Source of the DNA: Aquabacterium sp.
GTDB taxonomy: Bacteria > Pseudomonadota > Gammaproteobacteria > Burkholderiales > Burkholderiaceae_C
DNA length: 9,030 bases
Assembly (NCBI GenBank): GCA_030654555.1
Contig: JAURXG010000210.1
Span: 1-9,030, forward strand
Direction of reading: 5' to 3'
The notes below the pieces were generated by a model that did not search any database, was not told the DNA's origin, and saw only the letters and a list, made by a program, of their open reading frames with translations. A program made the position numbers and the translations under genes. Shown in pieces: positions 1-6,839 of this stretch (positions within the stretch are counted from its first letter, which is position 1; each line of letters opens with the position of its first letter).

Positions 1-860
1 AGCGCGTGTTCGTCTACCTGCGCGACGAGTACCACGGTGCCCGCGCACTGCTGCAGCGTGAACTGGCCCGCCTGCAGGCCGATCCGCCCTGTCCGCTGCC
101 GGCCATCGAGTTGCGCCGCGGCGCCGGTGCCTACATCTGCGGCGAAGAGTCGGCGATGGTCGAGAGCATCGAGGGCCGGCGCGGCGAGCCGCGGCTGCGC
201 CCGCCCTACCTGGCCGAGCGCGGGCTGTTCGGCCTGCCGACGCTGGTGCACAACTTCGAGACGCTGTACTGGGTGCGCGACATCGTGCAGCGTGGGCCGG
301 CCTGGTTCAAGGGCTTCGGCCGCCACGGGCGCAGCGGCCTGCGGTCGTTCAGCGTCAGCGGGCGTGTGCGGCAGCCGGGCGTCAAGCTGGCACCGGCGGG
401 CATCACGCTGCGCGAACTGGTCGACGAATTCTGCGGCGGGATGGCCGAGGGCCACCAGCTGTACGGCTACCTGCCGGGCGGTGCGTCGGGCGGCATCCTG
501 CCGGCCCGTCTGGCCGATCTGCCGCTGGATTTCGACCTGCTGCAACCGCATGGCTGCTTCATCGGATCGGCCGCGGTGGTGGTGCTGGGCCAGCACGATC
601 GAGCGCGTGATGCGGCGGTGAACGCCATGCAGTTCTTCGCGCACGAGAGCTGCGGCCAGTGCACGCCCTGCCGCGTGGGCACCGACAAGGCCGCGCAGCT
701 GATGGCCGCGCCGGCCTGGGACCAAGCCACGCTGGACGACCTGGGGCAGGTGATGGCCGATGCGTCGATCTGCGGCCTGGGCCAGGCCGCGCCCAACGTG
801 ATCCGCTGCGTGCAGCGCTACTTTGCCGACGAGCTGGCGCCACCGATGGAGGGCGCGTGA
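1..860 (+). CDS. fdsB: NAD-dependent formate dehydrogenase, beta (diaphorase) subunit FdsB, 3' part
   Basis: This is the NuoF-like subunit that carries FMN, the NAD+ site and one 4Fe-4S cluster; in the FdsGBA complex it passes electrons from formate to NAD+ in the cytoplasm. The gene is cut by the window edge: reading starts at base 3 and gives about 285 residues, roughly the C-terminal half of a protein usually near 500 residues. Visible signatures are the flavin/NAD segment GAGAYICGEESAMVESIEG and the cluster motif ESCGQCTPCRVG, with cysteine codons at 651, 660 and 669 and a fourth cysteine (SICGLG) at 771. The stop overlaps the fdsA start by one base, implying translational coupling. Respiratory NuoF shares these motifs, but the FdsA-type neighbour instead of NuoG settles the assignment. 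fdsG would be expected just upstream, outside the window. Confidence 0.93.
   Translation, partial: RVFVYLRDEYHGARALLQRELARLQADPPCPLPAIELRRGAGAYICGEESAMVESIEGRRGEPRLRPPYLAERGLFGLPTLVHNFETLYWVRDIVQRGPAWFKGFGRHGRSGLRSFSVSGRVRQPGVKLAPAGITLRELVDEFCGGMAEGHQLYGYLPGGASGGILPARLADLPLDFDLLQPHGCFIGSAAVVVLGQHDRARDAAVNAMQFFAHESCGQCTPCRVGTDKAAQLMAAPAWDQATLDDLGQVMADASICGLGQAAPNVIRCVQRYFADELAPPMEGA
848..853 (+). promoter_or_regulatory. Ribosome binding site of fdsA
   Basis: GGAGGG lies six bases before an ATG at 860 and inside the last codons of fdsB. It fixes the fdsA start at 860, although the frame stays open further upstream, and supports coupled translation of the two subunits. Confidence 0.8.
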
Positions 861-3697
861 TGACCGGCCCCGACCTGTTCGAGTTCAGCCTGGACGGCCG
901 GACCGTCGACGCCCGGCCGGGTGAATCCATCCTGCAAACGGCGCAGCGCCACGGCATCGACATCCCGCGCCTGTGCTTCACCGAAGGCCAACGCGCCGAT
1001 GGCAACTGCCGCGCCTGCGTGGTCGAGATCGCCGGTGAGCGCACCCTGGCGCCCAGCTGCTGCCGCACCCCCACGCCCGGCATGACGGTGCTGGCCCGCA
1101 GCGAGCGCGCGCTGAAGAGCCAGAAGATGGTGCTGGAGCTGCTGCTGGCCGACATGCCGGCCGAAGGTAGCCAGTGGGTGGACGGTGATGCCACCCGACC
1201 GCACGGCGAGTTGAGCGACTGGGCTGCGCGGCTGGGCGTCAGCGCGCGCCCGGCCTTGTCCGCGCTGCAGCGGCATCAGCCGGCGCCCGACCTCAGCCAC
1301 CCCGCGATGGCCGTCAACCTGGACGCCTGCATCCAGTGCACCCGCTGCGTGCGCGCCTGCCGCGAGACGCAGATGAACGACGTGATCGGCGTGCTGCACC
1401 GCGGCGCGTTGGCCCAGATCGCCTTCGACCTGGGCGAAGCGATGGGCGACAGCAGCTGCGTGGGCTGCGGTGAATGCGTGCAGGCCTGCCCCACCGGCGC
1501 CTTGTCGGCCAAGACGCTGATCGGCGACCAGCGCGTCGACAAGAGTGTCGACTCGGTCTGCCCCTATTGCGGCGTGGGTTGCCTGATATCGTACAAAGTA
1601 CGCGACAACCGCATCGTCGCGGTGGCGGGCCGCGACGGCCCGGCCAACGCCGGCCGCTTGTGCGTGAAGGGCCGCTTCGGCTTCGACTACGTGCACCACC
1701 GCCAGCGCCTGACCCGGCCGCTGATCCGCCGGCCCGGCGCGATCAAGGACCCGCAGGCCGCACCGCGCCCGCAGGATTGGCAAGACGTTTTCCGCGAGGC
1801 CAGCTGGGACGAGGCGCTGGACGTGGCCGCCGCTGGCCTGCGGCGCTTGCGCGACAACCACGGCCCCAAGACCCTGGCCGGCTTCGGCTCGGCCAAGGGC
1901 AGCAACGAAGAGGCCTACCTGTTCCAGAAGCTGGTGCGCACCGGCTTCGGCAGCAACAACGTCGACCACTGCACCCGGCTGTGCCATGCCAGCAGCGTGA
2001 CGGCGCTGCTCGAAGGCGTGGGCTCGGGCGCGGTGAGCAACCCGGTCAACGACGTGCTGCAGGCTGGGCTGATCCTGGTGATCGGCAGCAACCCCACGGC
2101 CAACCACCCGGTGGCCGCCACCTGGATGAAGAACGCGGCCGCGCGCGGCACCCGAATCGTGATGGCCGACCCGCGCCGCACCGACCTGGCCCGCCACGCC
2201 TGGCGCACGCTGCAGTTCAAGCCCGACACCGACGTGGCGCTGCTCAACGCGATGATCCATGCGGTGATCGAGGAAGGCCTGACCGACGCCGCCTTCCTGC
2301 GCGATCGCGCCGGCAACTTCGAGGCCCTGAAGGCGGGTGTGGCCGACTGCTCGCCCGAGCGCATGGCACCGGTCTGCGGCATCCCGGCCGAGACCATCCG
2401 CGAGGTGGCGCGGGCCTTTGCCACCAGCAAGGCCTCGATGATCCTGTGGGGCATGGGCGTCAGCCAGCATGTGCACGGCACCGACAACGCGCGCTGCCTT
2501 ATCGCGCTGTCGGCCATCACCGGCCAGATCGGCAAGCCGGGCTCGGGCCTGCACCCGCTGCGGGGCCAGAACAACGTGCAGGGCGCCAGCGATGCCGGGC
2601 TGATCCCGATGATGTTCCCCAACTACCAGCGGGTGGACAACGCCGAGGTGCATGCCTGGTTCGAGGCCTTCTGGGGCCAGCCGCTGAGCGCCGAACCCGG
2701 CCTCACCGTGGTCGAGATCCTGCACAAGGCGCAGGCCGCCGAGACCGACCCGCTGAAGATCCGCGGCATGTTCATCATGGGCGAGAACCCGGCGATGAGC
2801 GACCCCGATCTCAACCATGCTCGCGCCGGGCTGGCCAGCCTGCAGCACCTGGTGGTGCAGGACCTGTTCATGACCGAGACCGCCTGGCTGGCCGACGTGG
2901 TGCTGCCCGCCTCGGGCTGGCCCGAGAAGACCGGCACGGTGACCAACACCGACCGCATGCTGCAGATGGGCAGGCGTGCATTGGAGGCCCCCGGTGAGGC
3001 GCGGCAGGACCTGTGGATCCTGCAGCAGCTGGCCCGTCGGCTGGGGCTGGCGTGGGACTACGCAGGCCCGGACAGCGGCGTGGCCGCCGTCTACGAGGAG
3101 ATGCGCCAGGCGCTGCACGGCGTGATCGCCGGCGTCTCCTGGGATCGGCTGGAGCGCGCGCACAGCATCACCTACCCCTGCCTCGACGACGCCGACCCGG
3201 GCCAGCCGATCGTCTTCACCGACCACTTCCCAACGTCGGATGGACGTGTGCACCTGGTCAGCGCGCCGCTGATCCCGGCCGCCGAGCGACCCGATGCCGC
3301 TTACCCCTTCGTGCTGATCACCGGCCGCCAGCTCGAGCACTGGCACACCGGCAGCATGACGCGCCGCAGCCAGGTGCTGGATGCCGTGGAGCCGCTGGCC
3401 ACCGCCAGCCTGCACGGGCAGGACCTGCAGGCGCTGGGCCTGCAGCCGGGCGACGCCATCACCGTGGCCAGCCGCCGCGGCAGCGTGGTGCTGCATGCGC
3501 GGCGCGACGACGGCACGCCCACCGGCACGGTGTTCATCCCGTTCGCCTATGCCGAGGCGGCGGCCAACCGGCTGACCAATCCTGCGCTCGACCCGGCGGC
3601 CAAGATCCCCGAGTTCAAGTTCTGCGCAGTGCGCATCACGCCGGGGGGCACCGTGGTGGCACCGGCGGGCTACGGGGCCGGGGCGGTGGTGGGCTGA
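860..3697 (+). CDS. fdsA: NAD-dependent formate dehydrogenase, alpha (Mo-bis-MGD) subunit FdsA
   Basis: This is the catalytic subunit, which oxidises formate to CO2 at a molybdenum bis-molybdopterin guanine dinucleotide centre and sends electrons along Fe-S clusters to FdsB. The product is 945 residues, full length for the family. The N-terminal 2Fe-2S domain has C39, C50, C53 and C67 in NuoG-like spacing. A two-cluster ferredoxin domain follows (C157/160/163/167 and C200/203/206/210). The cluster next to the active site is bound by C234, C237, C241 and C268, followed by the conserved lysine K270. The active-site pair is C375-H376 in RLCHASS, so this is a cysteine enzyme and not a selenocysteine one. 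R568 in HPLRGQNN matches the conserved active-site arginine. The molydopterin-binding domain begins near residue 815 (FVLITGRQLEHWHTGS). The start is set by the overlap with fdsB and a strong ribosome site. No fdsC/fdhD or fdsD follows on this strand; the next gene is convergent. Confidence 0.96.
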   Translation: MTGPDLFEFSLDGRTVDARPGESILQTAQRHGIDIPRLCFTEGQRADGNCRACVVEIAGERTLAPSCCRTPTPGMTVLARSERALKSQKMVLELLLADMPAEGSQWVDGDATRPHGELSDWAARLGVSARPALSALQRHQPAPDLSHPAMAVNLDACIQCTRCVRACRETQMNDVIGVLHRGALAQIAFDLGEAMGDSSCVGCGECVQACPTGALSAKTLIGDQRVDKSVDSVCPYCGVGCLISYKVRDNRIVAVAGRDGPANAGRLCVKGRFGFDYVHHRQRLTRPLIRRPGAIKDPQAAPRPQDWQDVFREASWDEALDVAAAGLRRLRDNHGPKTLAGFGSAKGSNEEAYLFQKLVRTGFGSNNVDHCTRLCHASSVTALLEGVGSGAVSNPVNDVLQAGLILVIGSNPTANHPVAATWMKNAAARGTRIVMADPRRTDLARHAWRTLQFKPDTDVALLNAMIHAVIEEGLTDAAFLRDRAGNFEALKAGVADCSPERMAPVCGIPAETIREVARAFATSKASMILWGMGVSQHVHGTDNARCLIALSAITGQIGKPGSGLHPLRGQNNVQGASDAGLIPMMFPNYQRVDNAEVHAWFEAFWGQPLSAEPGLTVVEILHKAQAAETDPLKIRGMFIMGENPAMSDPDLNHARAGLASLQHLVVQDLFMTETAWLADVVLPASGWPEKTGTVTNTDRMLQMGRRALEAPGEARQDLWILQQLARRLGLAWDYAGPDSGVAAVYEEMRQALHGVIAGVSWDRLERAHSITYPCLDDADPGQPIVFTDHFPTSDGRVHLVSAPLIPAAERPDAAYPFVLITGRQLEHWHTGSMTRRSQVLDAVEPLATASLHGQDLQALGLQPGDAITVASRRGSVVLHARRDDGTPTGTVFIPFAYAEAAANRLTNPALDPAAKIPEFKFCAVRITPGGTVVAPAGYGAGAVVG

Positions 3698-3727
3698 CGC
3701 TGCGCCGGCGCGCGCCGGTGGGCGTCA
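3695..3727. terminator. Shared hairpin between convergent fdsA and thioesterase-like gene
   Basis: An inverted repeat has outer arms TGACGC (3695-3700) and GCGTCA (3722-3727) and an inner perfect palindrome CCGGCGCGCGCCGG (3705-3718), separated by a small asymmetric internal loop. The two stop codons, TGA at 3695 for fdsA and the minus-strand TGA at 3727-3725, lie in the outer arms. There is no T-tract on either side, so classical intrinsic termination is uncertain. It may instead act as a transcript-end stabiliser for both convergent messages. Confidence 0.5.
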
Positions 3728-4627
3728 GTGCTTGCGATAGGGCTCGAGCAGTTCGCGCGAGGCCTCGGGCAAGGTGGTGCTGCGGCGCGAGTCGCGGTCG
3801 ATCACCACCATCACCGTGTCGCAGACCGCGTGGCATTGCTCGCCGTCGAACAGCGCGCTGCGCACGGCCATCGAGCGCTCGCCGATGCGGGTGACGGCGC
3901 AGCCCACCTGCCACGCCGCCGGCGGCCTGCCGCGCATCAGCCAGCGCGTGGCCACATGGCCGACGATGAAGCCGGTGGGCGAGGCCAGGCGCCCGGCGCC
4001 GAAGGCCTGGGTCAGGAACTGCACCCGCGACTGCTCTGCATAACGCGCCAGGCTGGTGTCGCTGGTCTGGCCTCGGGCATCGCTGTCGGCAAAGCGCGTG
4101 GCCACGGTCATGTGCCAGGGATAGTCGCCGATGGGGCGCAGCGGTCCGGGTACGGGCGATCGGTGGGCCGCGTGGTCGATGTCGGGCAGCGCCGATGGCC
4201 GTGCGGCGGCGGCGTGCAGCAGGTCAGCCACCGCGGCCGGCAGCGGCACCGGCAGGCCGTCGACCCAGACCGCCAGCGTCGCCTCGTGCAGACCGACGCA
4301 GGGCCCGTGCTGGAACAGCGCCGAGCCGAGCCGGAAGCCCGTGCGGTCGATGCCCAGCAGCCGGGTGCCGGTGGCCAGCGGTGCCGGGTAATGCGCCTCG
4401 GCGAGGAAGTCGGTCTCGTTCGCCACGGTGGCGATCAGCGGCGAGGACTCGCGCCAGACGCTGGCACCGAAGGCCTCGCGCAGCCACTGCTGGCAGTTCT
4501 CGCCGTGCATAGCGATCAGCGCCGTGTTGTTGAGGTGCTGCCAGAGGTCGACGTCGGTGTAGCGCGGCAGCAGCTCGCCACGCGTGGGGTAGGAGTTGGG
4601 CTCGCGCCGCCAGGCTTCTTTCTTCAT
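3725..4627 (-). CDS. Double-hotdog acyl thioesterase-like protein
   Basis: The product is about 300 residues and appears to consist of two hotdog folds of the 4HBT/acyl-ACP thioesterase kind. The first half has RYTDVDLWQHLNN (D25, D27, H31, N33, N34), which matches the usual D-x-D...H-x-N-N pattern. The second repeats the theme as RFADSDARGQTSD with D181 and D183, but lacks the H-x-N-N part, so probably only one half is catalytic. No signal peptide or membrane segment is seen, so it should be cytoplasmic. The likely reaction is hydrolysis of an acyl-CoA or acyl-ACP thioester; the substrate cannot be read from the sequence. I chose the ATG at 4627 (MKKEAW) because AGGGA lies about ten bases upstream and because the 17 extra residues from an ATG at 4678 are arginine-rich and unlike a domain. 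The gene is divergent from a thiolase gene, which fits acyl-CoA metabolism. The family is fairly sure, the specific role unknown. Confidence 0.8.
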   Translation of the reverse strand: MKKEAWRREPNSYPTRGELLPRYTDVDLWQHLNNTALIAMHGENCQQWLREAFGASVWRESSPLIATVANETDFLAEAHYPAPLATGTRLLGIDRTGFRLGSALFQHGPCVGLHEATLAVWVDGLPVPLPAAVADLLHAAAARPSALPDIDHAAHRSPVPGPLRPIGDYPWHMTVATRFADSDARGQTSDTSLARYAEQSRVQFLTQAFGAGRLASPTGFIVGHVATRWLMRGRPPAAWQVGCAVTRIGERSMAVRSALFDGEQCHAVCDTVMVVIDRDSRRSTTLPEASRELLEPYRKH

Positions 4628-4761
4628 GGGCGCAGTATCCCTGGCGCCGTTGGTGCCGCGCCCGCGCCGGCGCCGCACCGCACCCGCTCACCGGCCACAG
4701 TGGGTGCAGGTGTACCGCGGGTGACGCTGCCGGGCGCAACGGTGGTGGACACTGCGCCGCT

Positions 4762-4778
4762 GGCACCACCCGGGTGCC
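4762..4778 (+). repeat. Inverted repeat GGCACC-ACCCG-GGTGCC in the thiolase leader
   Basis: Six-base perfect arms (4762-4767 and 4773-4778) enclose a five-base spacer; the core also holds the palindrome ACCCGGGT (4768-4775). It could form an RNA hairpin or be a protein-binding site. It sits three bases before the larger palindrome at 4782. Confidence 0.45.
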
Positions 4779-4781
4779 TGG

Positions 4782-4808
4782 CCCGGTCGGCCGACCGGGG
4801 TTTTCCCC
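4782..4808 (+). promoter_or_regulatory. Perfect 18-bp palindrome with T-run before the thiolase (operator or attenuator candidate)
   Basis: CCCGGTCGGCCGACCGGG (4782-4799) is a perfect 18-base palindrome. As RNA it could fold as a seven-pair stem with a GGCC loop, followed directly by GTTTT, which resembles a weak terminator. The last Gs also belong to a second inverted repeat, GGGG-TTTT-CCCC (4797-4808), so the two folds compete. It ends seven bases before the thiolase ribosome site, and no plus-strand gene precedes it for which it could be an ordinary end terminator. A dimeric repressor operator is equally possible. Confidence 0.45.
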
Positions 4809-4828
4809 AGCTACGAAAGGCACGCACC

Positions 4829-5989
4829 ATGCGCCAGGCAGTCATCGTTTCTTATGCGCGCACCGGCCTGGCCAAGGCCGCGCGCGGTGGTTTCAACAAC
4901 ACGCCCAACATGACCATCCTGGGTCACGCTATCGAGCATGCGGTGCAGCGCTCGGGCGCCGATCCGGCCGAGGTCGAGGACGTGATCGCCGGCTGCGTGG
5001 CCGCGTCGGGCAACGTGGCGCGGGCCGCGGCGATGCTGGCCGGGCTGCCGGTCACCACCTCGGGCATGACCCTGCACCGCGCCTGCTCGTCGGGGCTCAA
5101 CGCCATCGCGGCGGCGGCGCATCACATCGTCGAGGAAGGCGCCAGCGTGATGGTCGGCTGCGGCGTCGATTCGATCAGCTTCCAGGGTGGCGGCGGTGGT
5201 GGCCGCGAGCCGCGCCTGACCGAGCTGCTGCCCGCCTTCTGGATGCCGATGATCGAGACCGCCGACATCGTGGCCCAGCGCTATGGCATCAGCCGCGAGT
5301 ACCAGGACGAATACTCGCTGGAGTCGCAGCGCCGCATGGCCGCCGCGCAGGCGGCCGGCAAGTTCAAGGACGAGATCATCTCGGTGAAGACGAAGATGAA
5401 GGTGGTCGACAAGGTCACCAAGGAAGAGTCGCTGGTCGATGCCGTGGTCGACCGCGACGAGTGCAACCGGCCCGACACCACTCTGGCCGGCCTGGCCAAG
5501 CTGGCGCCGATCAACGGGCCCGACAAGTTCATCACCGCGGGCAACGCCAGCCAGCTGTCCGACGGCGCGGCGGCCGTGGTGCTGATGGAAGCCAAGGAAG
5601 CCGCGCGGCTGGGCCTGACCCCGCTGGGCGCCTACCGCGGCATGGCCGTGGCCGGCTGCGGCCCGGAAGAGATGGGCATCGGTCCGGTGTTCGCGATCCC
5701 CAAGCTGCTCGAGCGCAACGGCCTGAAGATCGATGACATCGACATGTGGGAGCTGAACGAGGCGTTCGCCTCGCAGTGCCTCTACTGCCGCGACAAGCTC
5801 GGCATCGACCCGGCCAAGTACAACATCTCGGGCGGCGCCATCTCGATCGGCCACCCCTATGGCATGACCGGCGCCCGGGCGACCGGCCACATCCTGCACG
5901 AGGGCAAGCGCCGCGGCCTGAAGTGGGGCGTGGTCACCATGTGCGTCGGCGGCGGAATGGGCGCGGCGGGCCTGTTCGAGATCTTCTAG
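4829..5989 (+). CDS. Thiolase (acetyl-CoA acyltransferase family)
   Basis: Thiolases join or cleave acyl-CoA chains by Claisen chemistry through a covalent acyl-cysteine; this one is expected in the cytoplasm. The 386-residue length is normal for the family. The nucleophile is C86 in HRACSSGLN, the general base is H342 in GGAISIGHPYGMTGAR, and the second catalytic cysteine is C372 in CVGGGMGAAG; the NEAFA motif lies shortly before H342. All catalytic residues are present, so it should be active. The start is the ATG at 4829, nine bases after GAAAGG; the open frame continues upstream but is antisense to the neighbouring gene. I cannot tell whether it works in biosynthesis (acetoacetyl-CoA, as for polyhydroxybutyrate) or in beta-oxidation. 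The single-gene layout, with no fadB partner alongside, and the divergent thioesterase-like gene leave both open. Confidence 0.95.
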   Translation: MRQAVIVSYARTGLAKAARGGFNNTPNMTILGHAIEHAVQRSGADPAEVEDVIAGCVAASGNVARAAAMLAGLPVTTSGMTLHRACSSGLNAIAAAAHHIVEEGASVMVGCGVDSISFQGGGGGGREPRLTELLPAFWMPMIETADIVAQRYGISREYQDEYSLESQRRMAAAQAAGKFKDEIISVKTKMKVVDKVTKEESLVDAVVDRDECNRPDTTLAGLAKLAPINGPDKFITAGNASQLSDGAAAVVLMEAKEAARLGLTPLGAYRGMAVAGCGPEEMGIGPVFAIPKLLERNGLKIDDIDMWELNEAFASQCLYCRDKLGIDPAKYNISGGAISIGHPYGMTGARATGHILHEGKRRGLKWGVVTMCVGGGMGAAGLFEIF

Positions 5990-6011
5990 ATCGTCGCGAG
6001 ACCGAAGATCA

Positions 6012-6037
6012 GGGCCGCCCGCGAGGGCGGCCCTTTT
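6012..6037 (+). terminator. Intrinsic terminator after the thiolase gene
   Basis: A perfect nine-pair GC stem (GGGCCGCCC 6012-6020 with GGGCGGCCC 6025-6033, loop GCGA) is followed by TTTT at 6034-6037. It lies 22 bases after the thiolase stop and just before the end of the convergent YceI gene. The T-run is on the plus strand only, so it mainly serves the thiolase, although the stem could also slow the opposite transcript. Confidence 0.85.
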
Positions 6038-6041
6038 CGTA

Positions 6042-6656
6042 TCAGTACGCGGCCTTGAACTCGGCGTCGATCTGCAGGGTCACGTCGTCGCTGATCGCCG
6101 GCACATAGGTCTTGATGCCGAAGTCCGAGCGCTTGACCACCGCCTTGGCGGAGAAGCCGACCGAATACTTCTTGTCGACGGGGCTCACCCCGGCCTGGTT
6201 GAACGTCGCCTGCAGGACCACCGGCTTGGTGACGCCGTGAAGGGTGAGGTCGCCGGTGATATCGGCCGTGCTGGCGCCGGTCGACTTCACCGAGGTGGCC
6301 TTGAACGTCGCTGTCGGGAACTTGGCGACATCGAGGAAGTCCGCCGACTTCAGGTGGGTGTCGAGCGCTGCGTTCAGAGTGCCGACCGCGGCGGTCTGGA
6401 TGGTGGCGTCCAGGGTGGTCGCCGCCAGGTTGGCCGGGTCCAGCTTCAGGGCGGCGGTCACGCCGGCGAACTGGCCGACATAGGTGGAGAAGCCGAAGTG
6501 GCTCACCGACCAGGTGACCTTGGAGTGGTTGGTGTCCGCGACGAATGCGCCTGCCTTCACCTCGGCGGCGACCTTGGTGGTCTGGGCCATGGCGGCTGGG
6601 GCCAGCAGCAGGGCGGCGGCGAGGCCGCAGACGACATAGGCGATCGATTTGCGCAA
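6042..6656 (-). CDS. YceI-family periplasmic lipocalin-like protein
   Basis: The product is 204 residues when started at the TTG at 6656. It opens with a signal peptide: basic RKS, a hydrophobic run through VVCGLAAALLLAP, and likely cleavage after AMA (residue 24). The mature part is a typical YceI beta-barrel, with the opening FVADTNHSKVTWSVSHFGFS, the central GDLTLHGVTKPVVL and the closing KRSDFGIKTYVPAISDDVTL. Structurally known members bind long isoprenoid or amphiphilic molecules in the barrel; the ligand here is unknown. I chose TTG because the signal peptide begins there, GGAAAG lies eight bases upstream, and the only upstream ATG in frame (6926) would overlap the divergent gene and add about 90 residues of non-signal sequence. 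The gene is divergent from a quinohemoprotein dehydrogenase and shares its upstream region; a link to quinone or redox functions is only inferred. Confidence 0.9.
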   Translation of the reverse strand: MRKSIAYVVCGLAAALLLAPAAMAQTTKVAAEVKAGAFVADTNHSKVTWSVSHFGFSTYVGQFAGVTAALKLDPANLAATTLDATIQTAAVGTLNAALDTHLKSADFLDVAKFPTATFKATSVKSTGASTADITGDLTLHGVTKPVVLQATFNQAGVSPVDKKYSVGFSAKAVVKRSDFGIKTYVPAISDDVTLQIDAEFKAAY

Positions 6657-6763
6657 GGGAGGGTCTTTCCGGATTGAAGCGGGAGGGCGCTGTCGCCGTC
6701 CCCAGGCTGACAACCTACCTTCAATTGGGCGGCGGATAATGGGGTGCTGAAGCGGAACATTGC

Positions 6764-6776
6764 TTCCCGCCGGGAA
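6764..6776. repeat. Palindrome TTCCCGCCGGGAA in the divergent spacer
   Basis: Two perfect six-base arms flank one central C. The site lies in the middle of the non-coding spacer, some 70 bases before the dehydrogenase start and 110 before the yceI-like start, a reasonable place for a shared operator. The binding protein is unknown. Confidence 0.4.
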
Positions 6777-6833
6777 ATAAACGAAGGGCTCGCCGAAGCC
6801 CGAGGTCTCTGCGAAGCTGGCGAAAACGGTTTC

Positions 6834-6839
6834 GGGGGA
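6834..6839 (+). promoter_or_regulatory. Ribosome binding site indicating a CTG start
   Basis: GGGGGA stands seven bases before the CTG at 6847 and in ideal position for it; it is 46 bases from the TTG at 6886, too far to serve that codon. The site sits in a small inverted repeat, GTTTC-GGGG-GAAAC (6829-6842), and between two copies of AAACGGT (6824 and 6839). Confidence 0.65.

Larger units (their letters stand above)
4628..4828. promoter_or_regulatory. Divergent intergenic region between thioesterase-like gene and thiolase
   Basis: About 200 bases with no supported gene separate two divergent start codons, so promoters for both must lie here. I cannot point to convincing -35/-10 boxes in this GC-rich stretch. 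The thiolase-proximal half (4762-4808) holds a run of inverted repeats, listed separately. The thiolase ribosome site is GAAAGG at 4815-4820. Confidence 0.6.

Noticed and set aside
1590..1602. Inverted repeat CGTAC-AAA-GTACG within fdsA
   Set aside because: It lies in conserved coding sequence (SYKVRD) and is short; coding constraint and chance explain it.
1474..2997. Plus-strand open frame of 507 codons in another frame within fdsA
   Set aside because: Arg/Ala/Gly/Pro-rich out-of-frame translation with no motif; overlaps the well-supported fdsA completely.
818..3496. Long minus-strand open frame of 892 codons opposite fdsA
   Set aside because: It is the antisense shadow of a GC-rich gene: the translation is rich in Ala, Gly, His, Val and Arg with no recognisable motif, and fdsA on the other strand is beyond doubt.
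3728..4828. Upstream extension of the thiolase frame, giving a 753-residue protein
   Set aside because: The extension is antisense to the thioesterase-like gene and has no family features; the thiolase N-terminus MRQAVIVSYARTG at 4829 has its own ribosome site.
6735..6740. GATAAT as a -10 promoter box
   Set aside because: No -35-like sequence lies at 16-18 bases; the nearest, CTGACA at 6707-6712, is 22 bases away. Noted but not claimed as a promoter.
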